In this document: in pieces, positions 25,584 to 34,740 of the stretch
Numbering within the stretch: the stretch's first letter is position 1
Layout of the letters: each line of letters begins with the position of its first letter
NCBI RefSeq assembly: GCF_003385185.1
Contig: NZ_PQHZ01000033.1
Location: forward strand, 1-64,000
Direction: 5' to 3'
From: Amycolatopsis palatopharyngis
GTDB taxonomy: Bacteria; Actinomycetota; Actinomycetes; Mycobacteriales; Pseudonocardiaceae
DNA length: 64,000 bases
The notes under the pieces: generated by a model
Databases searched by the model: none
The model's input: the letters and a program-made list of their open reading frames with translations, nothing else
What the model was told of the DNA's origin: nothing
Translations under genes and position numbers: made by a program

Positions 25584-27572
25584 TTGAGTTGGTGGCAGTT
25601 GGTTCCGGCTGTGCTGTGCACTGTCGCCATCGTCTTCCTCCCTGGGTATCTGATCGTCCGGAGTTGGGCCGTCACTGGCGTTGTCGCGGTCGGCACAGCA
25701 GCCCCGGTATCGATCGGCCTCGTGGCGGTTGCCGCTGTTCTCGGGCCGATGATCGGAGTCCAGTGGAACGTACTGCTCGTGGTCGTTCCCGCGGTCCTCA
25801 TCGCAGTGATCGGCCTTGTGTTACGCGGACTGGCCCCCAAGGCGCTGATCACGGGTAGTGGAACCGCCCGGTCGGCAGGGTCACGATGGACCTTGCTGGT
25901 GTACGCCGGAGCCCTGCTCATTCCTGCGGTGATGCTCGCGCGCGGGCTGATCCTGATGATCGGCAGTCCGGAAAACTTCTCCCAGACCTACGACAACATC
26001 TTTCACCTCAACGCGCTCCGTTACATCCTGGACAGCGGCTCGGGGTCAACGCTGACGCTCGGTGGGATGTACAGCAACGGAACCGATCCATCGACCTACC
26101 CCGCGGCCTGGCACGACCTGGTCAGCCTGGTCGTCCAGGTATCCGGTACGTCGATCCCCGCATCGATCAACGCGGTGACCTTGGTCGTCGGAGCCCTGGT
26201 CTGGCCGATCTCCTGCATCTTCCTCGTCACGAGAGTCACCGGGGTCCGGCCGGTTCCCACGCTGTTCGCGGGGGCACTGTCCGCCGTGTTTGGCGCGTTC
26301 CCCTACCTGATGGTCACGTTCGGAGTGCTTTACCCGTTCTTCCTGTCGCTGGCACTGCTGCCTGCCGCTATCGCACTGGTCGCCATGTCGGTTGGAGTCG
26401 GCCCTCTCGGGGGGACGCCGAGGTGGCTGGCGGCGCTGATCCTGATGGGAGTGGTCGTTCCGGGCGTGGCGTTGGCCCACCCAAGCACGGTTCTGGCGCT
26501 ACTGGTGTTCGCGGTGCCGATATTCGTGGTCGGCATCGTCCGGTATCGCCGAACGCTCTCCACCGGGCGAGCCATCGCCGTTCGGTACTGGGCCCTGATC
26601 GCGCTGCTCCTCGGCTATCTCTCCGCCGTCGTGCTGCTGTGGATCAAAATCCGCCCCAGTGAATCTGCCTCCGCCTGGGACCCGACTCAACGGATATCGC
26701 AGGCGATCGGCCAGGTCCTCGCCGCAGGAGTCATGCAGCAGGGACCCACCTGGGTCGTGTTCCTATTGACCTTGGTCGCCATCGGCCTCGTCATGCGCAG
26801 GCTTATCAGCGCCTGGGTGCTCGGGACCTACCTGATCGGCGCCGGACTCTTCGTCGTGGTCTCCGCATTTCGCGAGAGCGAGGTTCGCGACTTCCTCACT
26901 GGTGTCTGGTACAACGACTCGTACCGCTTGGCCGGGCAGTTGCCGGTGGTCACAGTCGCGCTTTGCGCGATCTCTGCTACCTGGTTGTTCACCAGGTCAC
27001 AGGACGTGTTGTCCAGTCGTATTTCGTGGTTGTCCTGGATGCGTCCCGCACGGCAGGCGACGCCGGCGATCTCAGCCGTCGCCTTCGTGGCGGCTATCGT
27101 GCTGGCTGTGGCCGGGCAGTACAGCTCGGTGAACTACGAGATCGCGCACGGCAGGAAGACCTATCAGATAAACGACAACTCGTACGTTCTGTCCACCCCG
27201 GAGCGAGCTCTGGTGGAACGGCTCGACGAACAAGTGCCGCCTGGCGCAACCATCATCGGCAATCCGTGGACCGGGACCTCTCTCGCCTACGCCCTCGCTG
27301 ACCGGCGCACCCTCACACCGCACGTAGGAAACTCAGTTCCGCGGGACGTACTGACGGTGATGAACGGTCTCGACGAGATGGCCACGAACCCGCGTATCTG
27401 CTCGATCGTCCAACGCTTGAACAGCTACTACGTACTTCACTTCGAAGGACGCCAAGTGCATGACAAGGGCAAGCACTACGACGGCCTTGAGTCGCTGTCC
27501 ACCAATCCCGGATTGACCAGGATCGATCACGAAGGCTCGACCGCGGAGCTCTACAAGGTCACGGGCTGCTGA
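25584..27572 (+). CDS. Large polytopic membrane protein, DUF6541-like (divergent copy 4)
   Basis: A 662-aa protein with the same length, helix pattern and C-terminal soluble domain as copies 1-3 but more diverged motifs: YDNIFHLNALRYILDSGSG in place of the HANGIRYIAETGDG loop, TYPAAWHDLVSL, VWYNDSYRLAG in place of the RPWWDD..R loop, and NPWTGTSLAYAL. The conserved core across all four is D..[FY]H.N.[IL]RYI and W[WY][ND]D.[YF]R. I chose TTG 25584 with GAGGAG 7 nt upstream; an upstream ATG (25542) would add 14 unmatched residues. It converges on a glycosyltransferase gene with only 12 bp between stops. Confidence 0.75.
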   Translation: MSWWQLVPAVLCTVAIVFLPGYLIVRSWAVTGVVAVGTAAPVSIGLVAVAAVLGPMIGVQWNVLLVVVPAVLIAVIGLVLRGLAPKALITGSGTARSAGSRWTLLVYAGALLIPAVMLARGLILMIGSPENFSQTYDNIFHLNALRYILDSGSGSTLTLGGMYSNGTDPSTYPAAWHDLVSLVVQVSGTSIPASINAVTLVVGALVWPISCIFLVTRVTGVRPVPTLFAGALSAVFGAFPYLMVTFGVLYPFFLSLALLPAAIALVAMSVGVGPLGGTPRWLAALILMGVVVPGVALAHPSTVLALLVFAVPIFVVGIVRYRRTLSTGRAIAVRYWALIALLLGYLSAVVLLWIKIRPSESASAWDPTQRISQAIGQVLAAGVMQQGPTWVVFLLTLVAIGLVMRRLISAWVLGTYLIGAGLFVVVSAFRESEVRDFLTGVWYNDSYRLAGQLPVVTVALCAISATWLFTRSQDVLSSRISWLSWMRPARQATPAISAVAFVAAIVLAVAGQYSSVNYEIAHGRKTYQINDNSYVLSTPERALVERLDEQVPPGATIIGNPWTGTSLAYALADRRTLTPHVGNSVPRDVLTVMNGLDEMATNPRICSIVQRLNSYYVLHFEGRQVHDKGKHYDGLESLSTNPGLTRIDHEGSTAELYKVTGC

Positions 27573-27584
27573 AACACCGCGCCA

Positions 27585-28727
27585 CTACTGCTGGTCGATG
27601 ACCTCGACCGTGTTGGCGGCGACGGTCCGCAAGCTGTGGTTGTCATCGACCCACCGGGACAGCCGTTCCCGCCGAGCGGTGTCCGGTTGCTCGGTCAACG
27701 CCTTGTCCATCGCTTCGGCGACCGCGTTGCCATCCCAATCGACAGCCCAGCCGAGGTCGTTGTCCCGGATAAGCGCGGCCATCGGACCGACCCCGGCGTA
27801 GATGACCGGAGCACCCGCCGACATGCCAGCTAGAGCTTTGGTCGCGAAGGCAAAGTCGTACCCGACACCTGGCTTCACCGAGGCCAGTGCCGCTGATGCG
27901 CACGAGAACTCCTCGCTCAGGTGTTCAGCGGACTGAGGGGTACGGAACTCAACCTTTCCAGGAGCGACCTCGTTCGCGAGTTCCTTCAGCGCGGGCACGT
28001 CTACGCCTTGACCAATCATCAGCAGAGACGCATCCGGATGCCGCTCGGCGATCCGGCCGAACGCACGAACGAACACGTCCGCACCGTGAATCTCCGACAT
28101 CGTCCCGCCGTACACGAGCTTCTTGGCGGGTTCCCGATCGCCTTGCGGGGAGAAGACAAACCGATTGGTATCGATACCCACACCGACCACGGTGATGCGG
28201 TCCGCGTGAGCCCCGAGAGTCAGCAGGTCCTGCCGCACACCGTCGGACACGGCGACGATCCGCCGCGCACCGTTGACCACCCAGCGCTCCAGAATCTTGA
28301 GCACCCGGACGATCGTGCGGTTGACGCCGATCCCCTCCGCCGCGGTCGACACCACGTCGGCGGAGTAGTGGATATACGGAATGCGTTTCAGCGCGCAGGC
28401 GACCCGGCTGACCACACCAGTTGTGGTGGGCGGTTCCACCACAACCACGTCGCTCTTGGTGAACAGCAACCGGAAGAACAGCGGGATGTCATAGCTGAGG
28501 TACTGCACGTACCCGCGAACGTTCCCGCCTTTGTCCCGGAGTACCGGCCACCGACGTACGTCAAGTCCAGGGTCGTCGATCTGGGTTCCCTTGGGCGGCA
28601 CCGTGGTCAGCACCTTGACCTGGTAGCCCTGAGTCACCAGCTCGTCGGCCAGGGCACCCAGCCGGTAGGCGGCCGCACCGGTCTCGGGCCGGAACAGCCG
28701 CGAGACGATGGTGATTCGGGTAGGCAT
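27585..28727 (-). CDS. Glycosyltransferase family 4 protein
   Basis: A 380-aa GT-B fold transferase. The N-terminal domain opens with ITIVSRLFRPETGAAAYRLGAL, typical of WbuB/WcaI-like enzymes. The C-terminal domain has the acceptor-donor hinge VYGGTMSEIHG and a late E/K-containing nucleotide-sugar site (AFATKALAGMSAGAPVIY). It acts in the cytosol or at the inner membrane face, adding a sugar from a nucleotide donor to a growing glycan. It ends a minus-strand run with the WbpB- and WbpE-like genes, so one of its substrates may be the 3-amino sugar those enzymes build. Exact donor and linkage unknown. Confidence 0.85.
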   Translation of the reverse strand: MPTRITIVSRLFRPETGAAAYRLGALADELVTQGYQVKVLTTVPPKGTQIDDPGLDVRRWPVLRDKGGNVRGYVQYLSYDIPLFFRLLFTKSDVVVVEPPTTTGVVSRVACALKRIPYIHYSADVVSTAAEGIGVNRTIVRVLKILERWVVNGARRIVAVSDGVRQDLLTLGAHADRITVVGVGIDTNRFVFSPQGDREPAKKLVYGGTMSEIHGADVFVRAFGRIAERHPDASLLMIGQGVDVPALKELANEVAPGKVEFRTPQSAEHLSEEFSCASAALASVKPGVGYDFAFATKALAGMSAGAPVIYAGVGPMAALIRDNDLGWAVDWDGNAVAEAMDKALTEQPDTARRERLSRWVDDNHSLRTVAANTVEVIDQQ

Positions 28728-28731
28728 CGGT

Positions 28732-29727
28732 TCAGAGGCTCCGGCTACCTGCCGACTGAGTCGCCGTGAGCAGCAACTCCTCCGCGGTACGCAAGGTGTT
28801 GAGCCCCTCCTGCATGGTCACAATGTCAGCGTCAAGGCCCAGTACTGCATCCCGGAACTTCTCGTGCTCGGTGCGCAAGGGCTCCCGCTTCTGGATCGCG
28901 TAGCGGGTCACGTTGCCCTCGGACACTCCGCGGAAGTTCGCGACCGAGTCCCACTCGGTGTTGATCACACCGTTGGCATAGAAGGTGAGGTCCGCGGTGA
29001 GGGTGTCGGCGACGAATGCGCCCTTCTCCCCCGTCACGACGGTGAGGCGTTCCTTCATCGGGGACAGCCAGTTGACCAGGTGATTGGTGATGGTCCCGTT
29101 GGCGAGCCTGCCCGTGGCGGCCACCATGTCCTCGTGCGGCCGGCCCGATCGAGTGGTGACCTGCGCGGACACACTCGTGTACTCGGACTGGGCCAGCCAG
29201 GCGGTCAGGTCGATGTCGTGCGTCGCGAGGTCCTTGACCACACCGACATCGGCGATCCGCGCCGGGAACGGGCCCTGCCGACGGGTCGCGATCTGATAGA
29301 TGTCGCCGAGTTCGCCAGCGGCCATCCGCGCCCGCAAGGACTGCAGCGCGGGGTTGTACCGCTCAATGTGCCCGACGGCGCCGACGATGCCCCTGTCGGC
29401 GAACGCCTTGACCAGCCTTGTCCCTGCCTCGACGCTGTGCGCGACCGGCTTCTCAATAAGTGTGTGCACGCCGGCGTCGGCGAGTGCGAGACCGACTTCC
29501 TCGTGCATAGCGGTCGGTACAGCGCACACCGCCATGTCGATGCCGGCATCGATCAGCTCCGCCACGGTGCCGAGCACCGGCAGATCGCCTGCGACCCCAT
29601 GCGGGTCTCCGGTGGCGTCAGCTACCGCGACCAGCTCCAGGCCGTCGACCTCACGGATCACCCGCGCGTGGTGCCGGCCCATCATGCCGAGACCGATCAG
29701 GCCTACTCGCAGCTCCGTCATGCTCAC
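28732..29727 (-). CDS. Gfo/Idh/MocA sugar oxidoreductase, WbpB-like
   Basis: A 331-aa NAD-dependent oxidoreductase with the Rossmann motif GLIGLGMMGRHHARV (~9-23), the family signature EKP (~92-94) and a C-terminal alpha/beta domain with GHIERYNPA. Enzymes of this type, such as WbpB, oxidise C3 of UDP-GlcNAc uronic acid and hand the 3-keto sugar to a DegT-type aminotransferase. The partner gene lies directly upstream and overlaps by 4 bp (GTGA). A WbpA-like dehydrogenase and a WbpD-like acetyltransferase occur at 36755 and 36013. I infer it is part of a 2,3-diamino uronic acid route. An ATG at 29721 is an alternative start. Confidence 0.85.
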   Translation of the reverse strand: MSMTELRVGLIGLGMMGRHHARVIREVDGLELVAVADATGDPHGVAGDLPVLGTVAELIDAGIDMAVCAVPTAMHEEVGLALADAGVHTLIEKPVAHSVEAGTRLVKAFADRGIVGAVGHIERYNPALQSLRARMAAGELGDIYQIATRRQGPFPARIADVGVVKDLATHDIDLTAWLAQSEYTSVSAQVTTRSGRPHEDMVAATGRLANGTITNHLVNWLSPMKERLTVVTGEKGAFVADTLTADLTFYANGVINTEWDSVANFRGVSEGNVTRYAIQKREPLRTEHEKFRDAVLGLDADIVTMQEGLNTLRTAEELLLTATQSAGSRSL

Positions 29728-30815
29728 GCCCCTGCCTTCGCCAGTGTGTTGACCGCGGTCACGATTCGTTCGAGGTCCTCGTCATCCAGTGATGGGTGGA
29801 CCGGGAGCGACAGCACGGACTGTGCGGCCTTCTCGGTGTTCGGCAGGTCCTCCGTACGGGCGAACGAGGGCAGCCGGTGATTCGGGATCGGGTAGTACAC
29901 GCCCGCGCCGACCTGGTATTCGTCCTTCAGCGCGGCGACAAAACCATCTCGGTCGTGCGGCACGGTGATCGTGTACTGGTGGTAGACGTGCACGGCGCCG
30001 TCCGCGACCGCTGGAACGCCGACCCCGTCGAGGTTCTGGTCGAGGTACCGCGCATTCGCCTGCCGCCTCCTCGTCCAGTCGCCGACCTTGGTCAGCTGCA
30101 CCCGGCCGATCGCCGCGTGCAGGTTCGTCATCCGCGCGTTGAAACCGACGACCTCGTTCTCGTACTGGCGCTGCATACCCTGGTTGCGCAGCAACCGCAG
30201 CAGCCGCTCCACCTCGGCGTCTCCTGTGGAGACCATGCCGCCCTCACCTGAGGTCATGTTCTTGGTGGGGTAGAGGCTGAACATGGCGAACGTGCCGAAC
30301 GTACCGACCGGCGCACCGCCCAAGGTCGCTCCGTGCGCCTGCGCCGCGTCCTCGTAAAGGTCCAGTCCGTGCTGCTCGGCCAGCTTGCCGAACGCGGGCA
30401 TGTTCGCGGGGTGCCCGTAGAGGTGCACCGGCATGATGCCCTTGGTGCGCTCGGTGATCAGCCCGGAAACGTGTTCCGGGTCGAGGCAGTAGTGCTCGAG
30501 TTCGATGTCGGCGAAGACCGGGGTCGCGCCGGTCAGTGCGACCGCGTTCGCCGTGGCGGCGAAGGTGAACGACGGGACGATCACCTCGTCGCCGGGACCG
30601 ACGCCGGCGGCGAGTAGCCCGAGGTGCAGGCCTGCGGTACCGGAGTTGACCGCCACCGTCGACCTGCCGTCCAGCAGTACGTCGCTGAACTCCTGTTCGA
30701 ATGCGGCGACCTCGGCGCCCTGCGCCAGCATCCCGGAACGGAGAACGGCGTCGACAGCCTCCCGCTCCGCGTCGCCTACGATCGGTTTGGCAGCGGGTAT
30801 GAAGTCCTTGCTCAC
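29724..30815 (-). CDS. DegT/DnrJ/EryC1/StrS aminotransferase, WbpE-like
   Basis: A 363-aa PLP-dependent sugar aminotransferase. Key segments are VNSGTAGLHLGL (~55-66), the cofactor-contacting EDAAQAHGA (~154-162) and the Schiff-base Lys in LYPTKNMTSGEGG (~182-194). It should add an amino group to the 3-keto sugar produced by the coupled WbpB-like dehydrogenase, using glutamate as donor. Start ATG 30815. The last bases overlap the next start (GTGA), so the pair is co-translated. Two further DegT-type genes occur at 47867 and 51657, so the window encodes three separate sugar aminotransferases. Confidence 0.88.
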   Translation of the reverse strand: MSKDFIPAAKPIVGDAEREAVDAVLRSGMLAQGAEVAAFEQEFSDVLLDGRSTVAVNSGTAGLHLGLLAAGVGPGDEVIVPSFTFAATANAVALTGATPVFADIELEHYCLDPEHVSGLITERTKGIMPVHLYGHPANMPAFGKLAEQHGLDLYEDAAQAHGATLGGAPVGTFGTFAMFSLYPTKNMTSGEGGMVSTGDAEVERLLRLLRNQGMQRQYENEVVGFNARMTNLHAAIGRVQLTKVGDWTRRRQANARYLDQNLDGVGVPAVADGAVHVYHQYTITVPHDRDGFVAALKDEYQVGAGVYYPIPNHRLPSFARTEDLPNTEKAAQSVLSLPVHPSLDDEDLERIVTAVNTLAKAGA

Positions 30816-30965
30816 GTCTCGCCCTCGATGTCGTTCGGGGATTGTCGCCTCACTTTATTCCTGCCGCCTGTTTCATCTCGGCAGGGGCCGGAACCACCCT
30901 CGTGCGCGGCTTGCGGCACACCCCGGATGCGGCGCCGACGGTACCGGAACATGCTCCGGCGTATC

Positions 30966-30997
30966 GATCACCGCCCATTTTCGCCGACGCGGTGATC
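30966..30997 (-). terminator. Hairpin after flippase gene
   Basis: A perfect 9-bp inverted repeat (GATCACCGC at 30966-30974, GCGGTGATC at 30989-30997) with a 14-base loop overlaps the end of the flippase gene and precedes the aminotransferase start. It has no T tract. The position fits a terminator separating the flippase gene from the aminotransferase/dehydrogenase genes, but this is not certain. Confidence 0.4.
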
Positions 30998-32486
30998 ATT
31001 TTCGGAAGCGAAGCGTCGGCAGCGGGACAGGGAGTTTCGCGACATCCGACCGATTCATCAGCCACCAGATCACGAGGAAGGCAAGCGCGAAGGCCGGATC
31101 AAGCAGGAACGGCAGCTCCGCAAGCCGTTGCACGAGGACGATGCCACCGACCACAGCCAGCCCAAGTGCAACCTTGCCGAACAGCACGGCCCACGTGTGC
31201 CCTCCAGTTCGCCAGGCGACACCGACTGGAATCGCGGCTATGACCACGGTGCCGCACAGGTACCCGAGCGCAACACCAAGAATCCCCATTCCCGGCGCCA
31301 CCAGGAGCCAGAACGTAACGCCGACCGCCATTCCGAGGAGGCTGGCCGCCACGGTCACCAGCATGCCCCGCTGCGACCGGGTCGTCAGTGCGTTGACACT
31401 GCCGACACCGAGGTTCGTGGCCAGAACCGCGAGGACGAGAACTGGCAGGATGTTCTCGGCTCCGGCGAAACGATCGCCCCAGATGATCCCGATCAACAAC
31501 CTGCTGCAGACGATTATCGAGCCGAAAATGCCGACCATGACCACCGCGAGTGCCCTTGTCGCATTGTTGGTCTGTGCGTGGAAGCCTGCGTGGTCACCGC
31601 GCCCCCATGCCTCGGCCAGGGACGGTAGGAGCACGAGACTCAGCGATGCGGCAAGCATTGACGCCGGCGTCGCCAAGTTGAGGGCGGCCGCATACTGGCC
31701 GGCATCCGCGTCGCCACCCACAACTTTGGCCGAGATCTGGGAGAGCTGAAGAAATCCAGTGCTTGCCAACGTGCCGACCGCGCCCAAGGCGACGAACCCG
31801 TCCAGCTCCCGACGACGAGCGCGCGTCGGACGTCCTGACCCGCCGTAGGGGAAGCCAGCCAGCGTGTACACGCCGTACGCGAGGACCAGAGGTAGAACGA
31901 GGGCGGGCCCGCGAACGCCGGCGAGCAACAAGGCGATTAAGCCGGTGAGGCCCAGGACGACGCTGACGAGGTCCCACGCAGTCGCGCGTGGAACCTGACC
32001 AGACCCGAATTGCACTCCTCGGGTGAAGCTGTAGCCGGAGTACGCGATGGTAAGGGCTCCAACACTCACGGCACCCAGCCAGGAGCCGTTATCGATGAGA
32101 ACCCAGGCGGGCAAGCTGATCAGGCCCAGGAGGATCGCTGTCAGGACGGCACGGCGGCGAAGATGCGCCGCGATCGATCGGATCTCCTCCGGGTTGCCCG
32201 CTCCGCGCGCGCGAGCCAGGAATTTGGAAGCGGCACTGCCCGTCGATGTCGGCCAGAGCAGCGCGAGAATCGTGGCTGTGGCGATCGCCGAGGCCACGAC
32301 ACCTAGCTCCGACTTCCCGGCGATGTGCCCGACCAGAAATGCGGTGGCAAACCGCAAAATGCCCTGTGCGAGCAGACCCACAGTGCTGAGAACGCCACCC
32401 CGGGCCAACGAGGTTTCGGTGGGGGCGTCGAGCCGCACCGGGGACAGCATCCGCGAAAGCGCGCCCCTGGACTCGATCGGCCTCAC
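30996..32486 (-). CDS. Polysaccharide flippase, Wzx/MOP-superfamily
   Basis: A 496-aa protein with 12-14 predicted membrane helices, few charged residues inside the membrane, and the internal repeat layout of MOP-superfamily exporters (Wzx, MurJ). The N-terminal helices include ARGGVLSTVGLLAQGILRFATAF. It should flip a lipid-linked oligosaccharide from the cytoplasmic to the outer face. Its GTG overlaps the stop of the upstream glycosyltransferase (GTGA). Surrounding transferases and sugar-modifying enzymes supply the probable cargo, a glycolipid or capsular repeat unit. I see no Wzy-like polymerase that could be named with confidence. Confidence 0.82.
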   Translation of the reverse strand: MRPIESRGALSRMLSPVRLDAPTETSLARGGVLSTVGLLAQGILRFATAFLVGHIAGKSELGVVASAIATATILALLWPTSTGSAASKFLARARGAGNPEEIRSIAAHLRRRAVLTAILLGLISLPAWVLIDNGSWLGAVSVGALTIAYSGYSFTRGVQFGSGQVPRATAWDLVSVVLGLTGLIALLLAGVRGPALVLPLVLAYGVYTLAGFPYGGSGRPTRARRRELDGFVALGAVGTLASTGFLQLSQISAKVVGGDADAGQYAAALNLATPASMLAASLSLVLLPSLAEAWGRGDHAGFHAQTNNATRALAVVMVGIFGSIIVCSRLLIGIIWGDRFAGAENILPVLVLAVLATNLGVGSVNALTTRSQRGMLVTVAASLLGMAVGVTFWLLVAPGMGILGVALGYLCGTVVIAAIPVGVAWRTGGHTWAVLFGKVALGLAVVGGIVLVQRLAELPFLLDPAFALAFLVIWWLMNRSDVAKLPVPLPTLRFRK

Positions 32487-33475
32487 TTTCGTGCCGCCAT
32501 GACCTCTTGATAGACCCGGGCGACCGTGTCAACTCCCCGCTCGACGCCATGCTCATCGTCGACCCAGGTCCGCCCTGCCGCCGCGTCGTGTGGCTGAGTG
32601 CCGTCGAGAACTGCCACAACAGCGTCAACCGCGTCGGCGACGCCGCCGCCCAGTACGGGTGGCGGCGAGGCGGAGTACAGCGGGAGCGGAACCGGGACGA
32701 CGACGGGGACGCCTGCGGCCAGCGCTTCGAGTTCACTCGCGGCGAGGATCTTCCCTGACTGTCCGACAACAACGCGCGCTCCGGCCAACAACGCAAGATA
32801 CGCAGCGTGGTCACCACGCGGAACAAGGTGGACTCCGAGCGCGGCAGCATCTGCCGCCTGCGGACCCCAGTCGAGGCCAACGACCTCGGCCCGCTCACCG
32901 AGTGCGGCCACGAGACGACGTGCAACCTCGAGCTGAGTGGCGCTGTCCTTGTCCGGGCTCCAGCGCGAGGCGAACACAACCTGCGGCTTCCCCGGCTTCG
33001 GGGTCCATTTCGGGACGTTGTCGACGTCAATGGGAACCGGGAGGTAGATCGCGTCCGAACGGTGCGGCAGGACGTGCTCAGCGAGGTCTGGAGTGGAGTA
33101 GAAAACGGACTCCGCATCGCGTAGCCCGCCGCGGATGCCCGCTGCGCGGGACGGGTCGTACTGCGTAGTGCGGACGTCGGTGCCGTGACAGTGCAGCACG
33201 AACCGAGGAGCGCCGAGACGAGAGTGGGCGAGCGTTGACGCCGAGTGGACGTGGACGATGTCGTGACGGCGGGCGAGTAGCGCGAGCCTGCCGAGCCAAA
33301 CACCCCCGATGACGGCGCGACGGGCTTGCCCGGTCAGCCCACGCCACTCCTGGCTCTCGGCAGCCTTGGGAAGGTAACGCCAGACGTAGCCACGGCTGGC
33401 GGCCTCGGCGATCATGCGCTGCGCGGTGAACGCCGCATCGTTGACGTGCAGGGCCGAGGGCTGCGCTGAGATCAC
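32483..33475 (-). CDS. Glycosyltransferase family 4 protein
   Basis: A 330-aa GT-B transferase, slightly short for the family. HDIVHVHSAST and LHCHGTDVR (~70-102) are typical of the N-terminal acceptor domain; VVFASRWSPDKD (~164) begins the donor domain, and the nucleotide-sugar site includes AASELEALAAGVPVVVP. The start is GTG 33475 (MISAQPSALHVND), just 3 bp from a divergent open frame, so its promoter must lie inside or beyond the neighbouring gene. It is coupled by GTGA overlap to the flippase, so it probably acts on the same lipid-linked glycan. Confidence 0.8.
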   Translation of the reverse strand: MISAQPSALHVNDAAFTAQRMIAEAASRGYVWRYLPKAAESQEWRGLTGQARRAVIGGVWLGRLALLARRHDIVHVHSASTLAHSRLGAPRFVLHCHGTDVRTTQYDPSRAAGIRGGLRDAESVFYSTPDLAEHVLPHRSDAIYLPVPIDVDNVPKWTPKPGKPQVVFASRWSPDKDSATQLEVARRLVAALGERAEVVGLDWGPQAADAAALGVHLVPRGDHAAYLALLAGARVVVGQSGKILAASELEALAAGVPVVVPVPLPLYSASPPPVLGGGVADAVDAVVAVLDGTQPHDAAAGRTWVDDEHGVERGVDTVARVYQEVMAARK

Positions 33476-33535
33476 GGCGTGATCCTACCGAGGAGCATGA
33501 GAGCCACAGAAACCGCGGAGATAGACTTCGCGCCC

Positions 33536-34696
33536 ATGGCGCATCGCGGGCGAATTCTCTGTATCTCCTTTTCGGATATCAACAGTGACGCACGAGTACT
33601 TCGTCAACTGGACGTGCTCGCCGAACTCGGCGAGGTGACCACTGTCGGGTACGGTGACAAGCCCGCGTCGGCGACTGAACACCTGTCGATTGATGCCGAC
33701 CTGCCCTCACTGCCCCAGACTCCCGTAGGCGTTGCAATGCTCGCGTTGCGTCGTTTCGACCGCATCGAGTTCATGGCGCCCGCCGTTCGCGCCGCATACG
33801 ACCTGCTCAAGGGACGAAAATTCGATGTGGTCGTGGCGAACGAGGCACGCGCGATGGCACTAGGTCATCGCGTCGCGGCGGGCGCTCCGGTCGTTGCCGA
33901 CATGCATGAATGGGCTCCGGAAGAACGCGCACACGTGCGGTCGTGGCGATTGCTGGTGAAGCCATTCATGACCTACCAGTGCCGTAAGTACCTGCCGAAG
34001 ATGGCCGCTGTGACGGTGGTGAACGATTCGATCGGCGCTCTCTACCGTGATCGGTTTGGGGTGCAACCGCGCACGGTGCGCAACGCCGGCGCGTTCCGCG
34101 ACTTGGAGCCTGGCAACGTTCACGAAGGCAGCATTCGACTCGTGCACAGTGGGGGCGCGATTCCTGGTCGCAACCTCGAGGCGCTCATCGAAGCGGTCCG
34201 TGAGCTGAGCCCGAAGTACACCCTCGATCTCTACCTGGTTCCAGGTAGAGACGGTGGTAGGTACCTGGATCGGATCCGGTCACTGATCGCCGATGAACCG
34301 CGTATCACACTGCATCCACCGGTCACTCCGGATGAACTGGCACCGACGTTGAACCAGTTCGACGTCGGAATCTTCAGCCTGCCGCCACTCACGCCGAACC
34401 ATCGATTCATGTTGCCGAACAAGATCTTCGACTTCGTGCAGGCACGGTTGGCGGTGGTGTTCGGGTCCGCACCGGAAACGGACCGGTTGATATCCGAACA
34501 TGAGTTCGGTGTGATCGCGGCGGACGCTTCCGCACAGTCCATGAGGGACGCTCTCGCCTCAATGGACGAGCAGCAGGTGCAGGTCTTCAAACAGAACGCG
34601 GATAAGGCGGCCAAGGTGTTGAACTCGGCCGAGGACTGTGCCGTCACCCGGAACGTGGTCGGCGACCTGCTGCTACCGGACTCAACCGCACCCTGA
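33536..34696 (+). CDS. Glycosyltransferase (GT-B, family 4-like)
   Basis: A transferase of 386 aa if read from ATG 33536, where the conserved start GRILCISFSDINSDARVLRQL follows directly. In-frame starts at 33497 (ATG) and 33479 (GTG) would add a short unconserved extension. The second half contains LVHSGGAIPGRNLEAL (~200), HPPVTPDELAPTLNQFDVG and PNKIFDFVQARLAVVF, the donor-binding elements of GT4 enzymes with Lys and Glu/Asp ligands. It is the only plus-strand gene between two minus-strand runs and converges on the PIG-V-like gene. Sugar and acceptor unknown. Confidence 0.78.
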   Translation: MAHRGRILCISFSDINSDARVLRQLDVLAELGEVTTVGYGDKPASATEHLSIDADLPSLPQTPVGVAMLALRRFDRIEFMAPAVRAAYDLLKGRKFDVVVANEARAMALGHRVAAGAPVVADMHEWAPEERAHVRSWRLLVKPFMTYQCRKYLPKMAAVTVVNDSIGALYRDRFGVQPRTVRNAGAFRDLEPGNVHEGSIRLVHSGGAIPGRNLEALIEAVRELSPKYTLDLYLVPGRDGGRYLDRIRSLIADEPRITLHPPVTPDELAPTLNQFDVGIFSLPPLTPNHRFMLPNKIFDFVQARLAVVFGSAPETDRLISEHEFGVIAADASAQSMRDALASMDEQQVQVFKQNADKAAKVLNSAEDCAVTRNVVGDLLLPDSTAP

Positions 34697-34740
34697 GTTC
34701 CGCTGCAGCGTCGGAACGCTTTCTGAGCCTGGCAGCGTGG

